Shown piece by piece: positions 42,609 through 50,107 of a stretch of 64,000 nucleotides of DNA (positions within the stretch are counted from its first letter, which is position 1; each line of letters begins with the position of its first letter). This stretch comes from CAZMVY01 sp964653435 (GTDB taxonomy: Bacteria; Planctomycetota; Phycisphaerae; UBA1845; PWPN01), in assembly GCA_964653435.1 (NCBI GenBank), contig CAZZFA010000006.1, forward strand, positions 35,099-99,098. Reading direction: 5' to 3'. Position numbers and translations under genes: made by a program. A model generated the notes under the pieces. It was not told the DNA's origin. It made no database searches and was given only the letters and a program-made list of their open reading frames with translations.

Positions 42609-43754
42609 ATGCCTCAGCTTCCGATCAGCGACGAGTACTTCAATCGGTGCGCCGCCGTCGTCGCGGACACGTCGAATTACTCGAAGCGTGTTCGCTACCG
42701 CGTCTTTGCGCGGCAGGGCGGCGTTCTCTGCGGCGTGAACCGTTCGGTGGCGTTCATCGACCAGCAGTGCGTGGGGCCGCTGCGGATCCGGGCGCGGCGA
42801 GACGGGGATCGGTATGCGGCGAACGAGGTGGTTCTCGTCATCGAGGGCATGTTCGGCGAACTGGTGAATCTGGAGACGACCTACCTCGGCATGCTGGCCT
42901 TCAGCGGGGCGGCAACGAAGATGCGCGAGATCGTCGAGGCGGCCCGCGGCGTGCCGGTCACCGACATGGCCGCCCGCCACTACCCGTTCGAGATCATCGA
43001 GCAGACGGCCTACGCCGCCGCGGTCGGCGGTGCCGCCGGCACGAGCACCCGGGCCGGGTATCGCTACGTGCACAAGTGGCTCGGGATCGGCCATGGAGAC
43101 CTGATCCGCGTGGGCGAGGAGGAGCCCCGGCCGTACAAGCTGTACGGCAGCATCCCTCACGCGCTCAACGCGGTCTACGACGGCAGCAGCGTCAAGGCGG
43201 CCGCGGCCTACCACGAGCGCCTCCCGGACGTGCCGCTGACCGTTCTGATCGATTTCGAGGGTCGCGAGCTGGACGTATGCCGCGAGGCCTTCGAACGGTT
43301 CGGCCCGGAGCTTTACGCCGTGCGGCTCGACACCTCCGCCTCGCGGGTTCACCAAGGCGGCCACGAGCAGCCGGTACAGGAACTCGTGGATCGGATCCTG
43401 GCCGAGGCGGAAGACCGCGAGGCCGCCCGGGTGGCCCTTGATCGGTACGGCTTCGGCAAAGGCGTCACGATCGAGGAGGTCTACAACGTCCGCCGGACGC
43501 TGGACGAAGTCGGGGCCCGGCACACCCGGATTACCGTCAGCAGCGGCTTCGATGCCGCGAAGGTCGCGGCCTTTCGTGCCTGCCATGCGCCGATCGATTC
43601 GATCGGCACCGGGACCTGGGTAAGCTTCACCGTGTTCACGAGCGACATCAGCCATGTGTGGGAGGGCGGCGGGTGGGTCTTTCGGTGTAAGGCCGGCCGG
43701 GGCGAGGAGGTTGTCGAACCGCCTGATTTGCCCGTTCGGATCGATCGGCAATGA
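42609..43754 (+). CDS. Nicotinate phosphoribosyltransferase-like enzyme
   Basis: The 381-aa protein matches the NAPRTase family, which joins nicotinate to PRPP in NAD salvage. Visible blocks are SKRVRYRVFARQGGVLCG near the N-terminus, GTSTRAGYRY (about 144-153), LIDFEGRELD, YAVRLDTSAS and the phosphate-binding stretch ITVSSGFDAAK...IDSIGTGTWV. It is shorter than E. coli PncB and closer to the compact archaeal/Bacillota type. GAGG lies upstream of the ATG. It stands alone between a divergent kinase and the efflux genes. Confidence 0.85.
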   Translation: MPQLPISDEYFNRCAAVVADTSNYSKRVRYRVFARQGGVLCGVNRSVAFIDQQCVGPLRIRARRDGDRYAANEVVLVIEGMFGELVNLETTYLGMLAFSGAATKMREIVEAARGVPVTDMAARHYPFEIIEQTAYAAAVGGAAGTSTRAGYRYVHKWLGIGHGDLIRVGEEEPRPYKLYGSIPHALNAVYDGSSVKAAAAYHERLPDVPLTVLIDFEGRELDVCREAFERFGPELYAVRLDTSASRVHQGGHEQPVQELVDRILAEAEDREAARVALDRYGFGKGVTIEEVYNVRRTLDEVGARHTRITVSSGFDAAKVAAFRACHAPIDSIGTGTWVSFTVFTSDISHVWEGGGWVFRCKAGRGEEVVEPPDLPVRIDRQ

Positions 43755-43847
43755 TCCGGCGGGGCGGTCGGCAGGGGGCAATGGGGCGAGCGGTAGTTTG
43801 GTTTTTCTGACGGCTGCGCGCGGGGAATCGCGCGAACAGGATGGACA

Positions 43848-45212
43848 ATGACGGATTCCGAGAGCAACACGGGGACTTTGGAGCAGGCGAGATCTCAGGC
43901 GGCTGCGCCGGCCGGGGCCGGTCGGATCCGCAAGCGGCGCCCGGCGGTCCTGCTGGTCCTGATTCTGGCGATCGCCGGCGGGATTTACGGGGGCTACTGG
44001 TACGTGTGGGGCCTGAGCCACGAGGATACCGACGACGCGCAGGTGGAGGGCAACATCTGTCCGATTTCGAGCAAGGTGGCCGGCTACGTGGCCGAGCGGC
44101 TTGTGACGGACAACCAGGTTGTCGCGGCCGGCGACGTGCTCGTGCGGATTCGCGCGGACGACTTCGAGGCCCGGGTAAAGCTGGCTGAGGGGAAGCTGGC
44201 CGAGGCGGAGGCGAACGTGAAGGTCGCCGAGCATGATCTGGCAGTTCTGCGCCGGACGACGGCGGCGGGCATCGACCAGGCCCGCGCGGGCGTGAAGCAG
44301 GCGGTGGCGAAACTCGATGCGGCGACGAAGGGTACGGAGAGCTTCGAGGCAAAGCTCGCCTCGGCGATCGCCGCCCTTCGTCAGGCGGAGGCGCAGGTCC
44401 GGGTCGCGCAGGCGGACCTGGATTACGCCACGTTCAACCGGGAGCGTATCGCCCGGTTGCGCGAGAACCACGAAGCGGCCGAGGACGAGACGCAGCTTGC
44501 GGAGGCGTCGTACAAATCGGCGAAGGCGAAGCTCGTTTCCGCCGAGGCGGGGGTCAAGCTGGCCGAGGCGCAGGTCAATTCGGAGCGGAGCGTCGTCGAG
44601 GCCTCGCGGGCGGGAATGACCCTGACCGCCGCGCAGATCGACCAGGAAAAAGGCCGCCTCGAAAGCACCCTGTCCGGTCCGGATCAGGTGCGCGTCGCCG
44701 AGGCCAGGGTGGAGCTTGCGCGCGCCTCCGTGCAGGCGGCGAAGGCGCAGCTCGATCTGGCCCGCATCGAGCTGGGCTACTGCACGATCCGGGCGCCGGT
44801 CGGCGGCGTGGTCAGCAAACGGACGGTTGAGGTCGGCCAGTTCGTGCAGCCGGGTCAGCCCTTCCTGGCCATCGTCCCGCTGGAGGGCACATGGGTTACG
44901 GCCAATTTCAAGGAGACGCAATTGCGGAACATGCGGGCGGGCCAGCCCGCGCGGCTCGACGTGGATGCGTATCCGGACCACCCGTTCCGGGGATACGTCG
45001 AGAGCATCGCTGCCGGCACCGGCGCGCGGTTCAGCATCCTCCCGCCGGAAAACGCCACGGGTAACTACGTGAAGATCGTGCAGCGCGTGCCGGTCAAGAT
45101 CGTGCTGCTCCCCGGCGAACACGACCCGCAACGGCCGCTGCGGCTGGGGATGAACGTCGTGGTGACCGTGGACACGGGGAAGAAGCCGACGGCCACCGCC
45201 CCGGCCCGATGA
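43848..45212 (+). CDS. EmrA/HlyD-type membrane fusion protein
   Basis: The 454-aa protein has an N-terminal anchor (AVLLVLILAIAGGIYGGYWY, about 33-52). The EmrA signature TDDAQVEGNICPISSKVAGY follows, then a biotinyl-lipoyl half-motif. A long coiled-coil hairpin (about 100-300) is rich in Ala/Glu repeats, followed by the second lipoyl half with LGYCTIRAPVGGVVSKRTVE. It links an inner-membrane pump to the outer membrane. The next gene, a 14-helix MFS pump, overlaps or abuts it. A short palindrome CGCGCG-6-CGCGCG (43817-43834) lies just upstream. Confidence 0.93.
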   Translation: MTDSESNTGTLEQARSQAAAPAGAGRIRKRRPAVLLVLILAIAGGIYGGYWYVWGLSHEDTDDAQVEGNICPISSKVAGYVAERLVTDNQVVAAGDVLVRIRADDFEARVKLAEGKLAEAEANVKVAEHDLAVLRRTTAAGIDQARAGVKQAVAKLDAATKGTESFEAKLASAIAALRQAEAQVRVAQADLDYATFNRERIARLRENHEAAEDETQLAEASYKSAKAKLVSAEAGVKLAEAQVNSERSVVEASRAGMTLTAAQIDQEKGRLESTLSGPDQVRVAEARVELARASVQAAKAQLDLARIELGYCTIRAPVGGVVSKRTVEVGQFVQPGQPFLAIVPLEGTWVTANFKETQLRNMRAGQPARLDVDAYPDHPFRGYVESIAAGTGARFSILPPENATGNYVKIVQRVPVKIVLLPGEHDPQRPLRLGMNVVVTVDTGKKPTATAPAR

Positions 45213-45238
45213 CGCGGCGGCGGCCGGGAGGTCTCGTG

Positions 45239-46843
45239 ATGAGCGACGTTGCAGACGCTATTGCCGGAGAGCCGGAACTGCGCGAGGGTCTTGCCCCCGG
45301 CGGCGTAAGTCCCTGGCTGGTGGCGCCGGCCGTGATGCTGGCCACGTTCATGGAGGTCCTCGACACCACGATCGTCAACGTCGCGCTGCCGCACATTGCC
45401 GGTTCGCTTTCGACGGACGTGGATGAGAGCACCTGGGTGCTGACGAGTTACCTCGTTTCCAATGCGATCGTGCTGCCGGTGTCCGGGTGGCTGGCCCTTC
45501 GGTTCGGGCGCAAGCGCTTCTTCATGGTCTGCATCGCCCTGTTCACCTTCAGCTCGCTGGCGTGCGGGTCGGCGAAGAGCCTCGGGGTGCTGATCCTCTT
45601 TCGCATACTTCAGGGCGTCGGCGGGGGGGCTCTGCAGCCGATCTCGCAGGCGATTCTGCTCGAGAGTTTTCCGCGGCGGCAGCACGGGATGGCCATGGCG
45701 ACGTTCGGCATCGGCGTGGTCATCGCGCCGATCGTCGGACCGACCCTCGGCGGGTGGCTCACCGACAACTATACCTGGCGCTGGTGCTTCTACATCAACC
45801 TGCCCGTCGGCCTCCTGGCGCTGATGCTCATTCACAGCTTCGTCTTCGATCCGGAGTACATCCGGAAGTTCAGGAGCGGCGCGATCGACTACATCGGGCT
45901 GGGCCTGCTGGCCGTCGGGCTCGGTTGCCTGCAGATCACGCTCGACAAGGGCCAGCGCGAGGACTGGTTTCAGTCCGCCTGGCTGACGAAGTTTGCGGTG
46001 ACCAGCGCGGTAGCGCTGGTGCTGCTGGTGATCTGGGAACTGCACGTCTCGCATCCCGTGGTGGATCTGCGCGTGCTGCGCGACCGCAACCTGAGCATCG
46101 GGACGGCGATCATGTTCGCATTCGGCTCGGTGCTGTACGGGAGCCTGGTGCTCTACCCGATCCTGACGCAGACGATGCTGGGTTACACGGCGTATCTCAG
46201 CGGGCTGGTTCTCTCGCCCGGGGGCGTGGCGACGTTCCTCTTCATGCCGATCTGCGGGCGGCTTATCGGAGTGACCGATCCGCGGCGGCTCATCGCCGGG
46301 GGCCTGGGCGTCTGCGCCGTCTCCCTGTTCATGATGGCCGGATTCAACACGCAGGTCGGCTTCTGGACGATGGTGTGGCCGCGGGTCGTGATGGGCGTGG
46401 GGCTGGCGTTCGTGTTTGTGCCGCTTACGACCGTGACGTTTGCCACCATCTCCAGGGAGACCATGGGCAACGCGACCGGCCTCTACAACCTGATGCGGAA
46501 CATCGGCGGAAGCGTGGGCATCGCGGCCGTCACAACCCTGCTGGCCCGCCGTTCGCAGCTTCATCAGACGGTCCTTGCGGCGCACGTCACCCCGTACGAC
46601 CCGCAGGTGTACGGCATCCAGCAGCAGATGGGCGCGGTGCTCAATGCGTCCGGCCCCTCACAGCCCGTTGTCGCGCCGGCGTCGGGGCTTGCCTTCCTCT
46701 ACGGCGAAGTGCAGCGGCAGGCCGCCATGCTCTCCGTCAACGATTGTTTCTGGCTGATGGGCGTCCTCATGGCCGCGCTGATCGGCGGGCTCGTCTTTCT
46801 ACGACGCCCGGCGCACGGCCCCGGTCTCGTGCCGGCGCATTGA
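45239..46843 (+). CDS. EmrB/QacA-type MFS drug efflux pump
   Basis: The 534-aa protein has about 14 membrane helices with the DHA2 signatures FMEVLDTTIVNVALPHIAGS in helix 1, WVLTSYLVSNAIVLPVSGWL, LRFGRKRFF and the antiporter motif GIGVVIAPIVGPTLGGWL in helix 5. It exports hydrophobic toxic compounds with the preceding fusion protein. Two starts are possible: ATG 45209, overlapping the EmrA-like stop (ATGA), and ATG 45239, which has GGGAGG at good spacing and is preferred. No TolC gene is present nearby. It is convergent with the next gene, with a five-base gap. Confidence 0.93.
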   Translation: MSDVADAIAGEPELREGLAPGGVSPWLVAPAVMLATFMEVLDTTIVNVALPHIAGSLSTDVDESTWVLTSYLVSNAIVLPVSGWLALRFGRKRFFMVCIALFTFSSLACGSAKSLGVLILFRILQGVGGGALQPISQAILLESFPRRQHGMAMATFGIGVVIAPIVGPTLGGWLTDNYTWRWCFYINLPVGLLALMLIHSFVFDPEYIRKFRSGAIDYIGLGLLAVGLGCLQITLDKGQREDWFQSAWLTKFAVTSAVALVLLVIWELHVSHPVVDLRVLRDRNLSIGTAIMFAFGSVLYGSLVLYPILTQTMLGYTAYLSGLVLSPGGVATFLFMPICGRLIGVTDPRRLIAGGLGVCAVSLFMMAGFNTQVGFWTMVWPRVVMGVGLAFVFVPLTTVTFATISRETMGNATGLYNLMRNIGGSVGIAAVTTLLARRSQLHQTVLAAHVTPYDPQVYGIQQQMGAVLNASGPSQPVVAPASGLAFLYGEVQRQAAMLSVNDCFWLMGVLMAALIGGLVFLRRPAHGPGLVPAH

Positions 46844-46848
46844 CCGCG

Positions 46849-48291
46849 TTATCCCGCCTTGCGGAGCGGTGCTGCTGCCGATGCGGCCGGTCCGGTCGCG
46901 GGACTCGTGGCGGGCGTTGCCTTCTTCTCGAAGATCGGCGGCCAGCCGCAACTCAGGCAACGGGCCTTCTCCGGCCCGGCCCACAGCACCAGCTCATACC
47001 GGTCGGCCGAGCCCCACGCCGATTGCGGCGGTACGAACACCGACAGCTCCTCCGAGGTGCGCCAGGTGGGCAGGCTCTTCAATTCGATGTTCGTCTGCGA
47101 GACCACTGTCTGTACGTCCCCCGTCGCCAGAGTCAGCACGGATACGTTGCCGTGGTCCGCGCCGCATACGGCAACGCGTTTCTCATCGGGGCTCAGCTCG
47201 AAGTAACCGTTCTGGATCCCGTCGGGCAGGGCCGCCTCGGCCTCGCGCGGGATCACGCGGGTTGCCGTGGGCTGCCGCGCCGGGTCGATGCAGAACAGCG
47301 TCGCGCGCTGCGGCATGTCCTTGGCCGTCGCCGGGAGCATGACTTCCATCGCGGAGAACAGCACCCGTCCGTCGCGCAGGCAGCGAACCTTGCTCTGAGG
47401 CCAGAACAGGCCGCCGACCAGGTCGTCCGGGGCTTCGAACTCCTGGAGCAGTCTTCCCGATTCTGCCCGTACGCGCCGGCAAGAGAGCGTTCCCAACTGG
47501 ATCGCGTCGCCCCCGTCGGTCGGTCTGCCTCGCGTGGTCGCGTACACGAGGCTCCGTCCGTCGGGTGTCCAATCCGGGTAAATGGCCGCCGGTTCGGCCA
47601 CGGTCCGCAAGGAGCCGCCCTCGACCGGCATGACGGACAATCGGAAGATCGCATGTTCGCCGCCGGAGACCGCCTGTACGCAGGCCACCGCCCCGCCGTC
47701 GGGAGCGATTTGCAGGTTCCAGATGTCATCGAGCGTCCGGGTGAGGATTCGCCCCGGCGCGGCGCTCCGGTCGGAGACCTCGTAGACCTGGAGCAGGTGA
47801 ACGTCAGCAGTCATCTTCTCCACTTCTTTCCACTTGTCCCCGAGCTTCTCCGGCAAGCCGTCCTTGCGGTGATCACGTACGTAGAGGAACAGGGCCGACA
47901 ACTCGCCGTTCGTGACTTCCGACGGCAGCCTGGGCTTGAACTTGTCCCAATCGCCCGAATACCCGAGGATCTCGTCGTGAAGGGCATCCGCGAGGCGGAT
48001 CAGGGCCTCCCGTCGCTCCGGGCTCAGCGCGGCCTGGGCCTCCTGCCACGACGCCGCCGTAATCTGGCTCTCCCCGATGAAGCGGCCTGAATCCGGCATC
48101 CACGCCACCAACTGCACGTCCTTGGCCACCACGTCGGAGAGCTTGCCGTTCGCGTCGCACAGACGCACGCCGTCTTCCGCGATGAGGGCGGCGCGCCGTC
48201 CGTCCGGCGACCAGAATACGCGTCGCGGGATGCAACCGCCCGCGGCGAGAAGGCTGACTGCCAATGCCGCCAGAGTGTGTCGCCGTTTCAT
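46849..48291 (-). CDS. TolB-like beta-propeller lipoprotein
   Basis: The 480-aa protein has a lipoprotein signal (LAVSLLAAGGCIPRR) followed by WD40/TolB-type propeller repeats: VFWSPDGRRAALIAEDGVRL, QLVAWMPDSGRFI, NLQIAPDGGAVACVQA, YPDWTPDGRSLVYAT and FELSPDEKRVAVCGAD. A helical insertion (about 80-145) splits the first and second repeat groups. The function is unknown; it is probably periplasmic and membrane-tethered. Its ATG overlaps the stop of the anti-sigma-like gene (ATGA), making it the last gene of an ECF-controlled operon. Confidence 0.85.
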   Translation of the reverse strand: MKRRHTLAALAVSLLAAGGCIPRRVFWSPDGRRAALIAEDGVRLCDANGKLSDVVAKDVQLVAWMPDSGRFIGESQITAASWQEAQAALSPERREALIRLADALHDEILGYSGDWDKFKPRLPSEVTNGELSALFLYVRDHRKDGLPEKLGDKWKEVEKMTADVHLLQVYEVSDRSAAPGRILTRTLDDIWNLQIAPDGGAVACVQAVSGGEHAIFRLSVMPVEGGSLRTVAEPAAIYPDWTPDGRSLVYATTRGRPTDGGDAIQLGTLSCRRVRAESGRLLQEFEAPDDLVGGLFWPQSKVRCLRDGRVLFSAMEVMLPATAKDMPQRATLFCIDPARQPTATRVIPREAEAALPDGIQNGYFELSPDEKRVAVCGADHGNVSVLTLATGDVQTVVSQTNIELKSLPTWRTSEELSVFVPPQSAWGSADRYELVLWAGPEKARCLSCGWPPIFEKKATPATSPATGPAASAAAPLRKAG

Positions 48292-48815
48292 GTGGCACCT
48301 CCGATTTCCGGGATTTCCACGGGTGAACGCCAGATCAGTCGCCGGGGCGGATGCTGCGACGGCTGTACGGCCGCGCGCTGCTCGTGCAGCCGATGGGCCG
48401 ACCAGAAGCCGGCCTCGTGCGAATCCGCTTTGCCCTCGAACTCGAATCGGCCCTGCGCGACGACAGGGACGCTTTTTCCGCTGCGGCTCGCCTCCGTTGC
48501 CGGAAACCACGCCGCGCGCAGCCCGAAGCCGATCAGCATCGACGCGGCGATGCCCGTCAGGTTCCTCATCGTCTTGCGTCGCCATTCGCTTCGCGCCGCC
48601 CGCCGAAGACGCTCGGCCGGAAACTCCGGCAGCCGCGTCGGCGTTTCGTCCCGCAGTACCCGGCGAGCGAGCCTGACCGTCTTCTCCATTTCCTGCAGGT
48701 CGCTTGCGTCCGCCGGCCGTTCCCGGATAAACGCCGTCAGCAGCGCCTCGCAATCCGGCGAGAGGACGCCGAGCGCCTGATCCAGCTTCAGCCTTTGCAG
48801 TGTTTCGCGGTCCAT
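48288..48815 (-). CDS. Putative anti-sigma factor without a zinc motif
   Basis: The 175-aa protein has an N-terminal helical domain (ETLQRLKLDQALGVLSPDCE and EKTVRLARRVLRDE) and one weak membrane segment (NLTGIAASMLIGFGLRAAWF, about 86-105). A polar extracytoplasmic tail follows. No HxxxCxxC zinc motif is present. Position directly after an ECF sigma gene, with a one-base gap, is the main argument for an anti-sigma role. The ATG at 48815 follows GAGGA; an ATG at 48827 would overlap the sigma gene. Confidence 0.65.
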   Translation of the reverse strand: MDRETLQRLKLDQALGVLSPDCEALLTAFIRERPADASDLQEMEKTVRLARRVLRDETPTRLPEFPAERLRRAARSEWRRKTMRNLTGIAASMLIGFGLRAAWFPATEASRSGKSVPVVAQGRFEFEGKADSHEAGFWSAHRLHEQRAAVQPSQHPPRRLIWRSPVEIPEIGGAT

Positions 48816-48816
48816 A

Positions 48817-49302
48817 TCAGTCCTCATCGGGGTTCAACTGCTGCCGCAGACTCCTGACCGCGTTGTGCAGTCTCGATCGTACGGTGCCCACGGGAACGCC
48901 GAGCACCTCGGCGATCTCCTCATAGCTCAGCCCGACATGCAGCCGAAGCTGCAGGGCTTCCCGGTGGACCGCCGGCAGGCGGGCGATGGCCTCGCGTACC
49001 CGCTCGAGTTTCGCGTCCGGCCCGGCGGTCGTCGGCGCGGCCGTCGCCGTTTCCGAAAGGGACACGACGGTGCGGCGACGACGCAGCGCGTTGAGGCCGA
49101 GGTGGCGGGCAATCGAGAAGAGCCACGCCCGCGGCGAGTTCGCCCGCCGGAGCTGTTCCAGTCCGCGCATCGCCTGCACAAACGTATCGTGCAGCAGGTC
49201 CTCGGCGAGCTGCCGGTGCCCGGTAAGCCCGCGGAGATAGCGCAGCAGGTCCCCGCCGTGCTGGTCGTACAGGGCCCGCACCTGGGCTATCGGCTCGTCC
49301 AT
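48817..49302 (-). CDS. ECF-type RNA polymerase sigma factor
   Basis: The 161-aa protein has region 2 (HRQLAEDLLHDTFVQAMRGL, RAWLFSIARHLGLNALRRRR) and region 4 (LPAVHREALQLRLHVGLSYE, GVPVGTVRSRLHNAVRSLRQ). It is the first gene of a three-gene minus-strand operon with the putative anti-sigma factor and a propeller lipoprotein. No strong SD site precedes the ATG. It is divergent from tpx, which suggests a possible link with peroxide or envelope stress; this is only contextual. Confidence 0.93.
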   Translation of the reverse strand: MDEPIAQVRALYDQHGGDLLRYLRGLTGHRQLAEDLLHDTFVQAMRGLEQLRRANSPRAWLFSIARHLGLNALRRRRTVVSLSETATAAPTTAGPDAKLERVREAIARLPAVHREALQLRLHVGLSYEEIAEVLGVPVGTVRSRLHNAVRSLRQQLNPDED

Positions 49303-49444
49303 TGCGTCGCACTCTCGGAAGGCGGGCTCCTGCCCCGGCTACTCTCACGTCACACGGAGCGGGCGGAAGTTCACCGGCAACCGGTCGAGCCGCCGCCGGG
49401 GTTGCCCCGCGGCCCCGCCCGTCGCCAACCGGCTCCGCGGATTC

Positions 49445-49472
49445 TTGACCCGCTCGGTCGCGAGCCTATAGT
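49445..49472 (+). promoter_or_regulatory. Promoter of tpx
   Basis: TTGACC (49445-49450) and TATAGT (49467-49472) with a 16-base spacer give one of the best promoter matches in the window; the transcript would start about 60 bases before the tpx ATG. Confidence 0.65.
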
Positions 49473-49539
49473 CGGGCGAACGGTCCGCGTGGACCGCGTC
49501 CGTCGCGGGGCCGGGGCCGTTGGTCAAGGAGGCACGCAC

Positions 49540-50052
49540 ATGCATCATACCGTCAAGTTCAAAGGCAACCCTATCCGGCTGGACGGCCCGATGCTCAAGG
49601 TGGGGGACAAGGCCCCCGATGTTACGCTGCGCAAAAGTCTGCTCGAGGATATGAAGCTCAGCGAAACCCGCGGCAAGGTGCGGATCCTGAGTGTGGTGCC
49701 GTCGCTTGATACGCCCGTGTGCGCGACTCAGACGCGGCGGTTCAACCAGGAAGCCGCGAAGCTGCCGAATGTGCAGATCCTGACGATCAGCGTGGATCTT
49801 CCGCCGGCCCAGGCCCGCTTCTGCGGGGCGGAGGGCATCGATCCCGAGCGGATCCGCATGCTCAGCGACTACAAGGAAGTCGCGTTCGGCAGGGCGTTCG
49901 GCACGTTGATACCCGAGCACCGGATCGAGTGCCGCGCCCTCTTCGTGCTCGACAGGGACGACACGATCAGGCACGTCGAATACGTGAATGAGATCACGCA
50001 GGAGCCGGATTACGACGCCGCCCTGAAGGTCGTCCGGCAACTCGCGGGCTGA
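49540..50052 (+). CDS. tpx: Thiol peroxidase (Tpx, atypical 2-Cys peroxiredoxin)
   Basis: Reduces hydroperoxides using thioredoxin. The 170-aa protein has the Tpx blocks TVKFKGNPIRLDG and VGDKAPDVTLR, the peroxidatic Cys in SLDTPVCATQTRRFN and the resolving Cys in ARFCGAEGI. The YKEVAFGRAFGTLIPEHRIE and RALFVLDRDD stretches follow. AAGGAGG precedes the ATG at 49540. It is monocistronic, set between two ECF operons, with its own good promoter. Confidence 0.96.
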   Translation: MHHTVKFKGNPIRLDGPMLKVGDKAPDVTLRKSLLEDMKLSETRGKVRILSVVPSLDTPVCATQTRRFNQEAAKLPNVQILTISVDLPPAQARFCGAEGIDPERIRMLSDYKEVAFGRAFGTLIPEHRIECRALFVLDRDDTIRHVEYVNEITQEPDYDAALKVVRQLAG

Positions 50053-50059
50053 GGGGCGT

Positions 50060-50091
50060 CGGTGGGCGCGGCTCGGGCCGTGCGCCGACCG
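50060..50091. terminator. GC-rich hairpin between convergent tpx and the PDZ gene
   Basis: CGGTGGGCGCGGC (50060-50072) and GCCGTGCGCCGACCG (50077-50091) form an imperfect long stem with a 4-base loop just after the tpx stop. There is no T-run, so it may act as a weak bidirectional terminator. Confidence 0.35.
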
Positions 50092-50107
50092 CGTTGCCCA
50101 TTCGTCG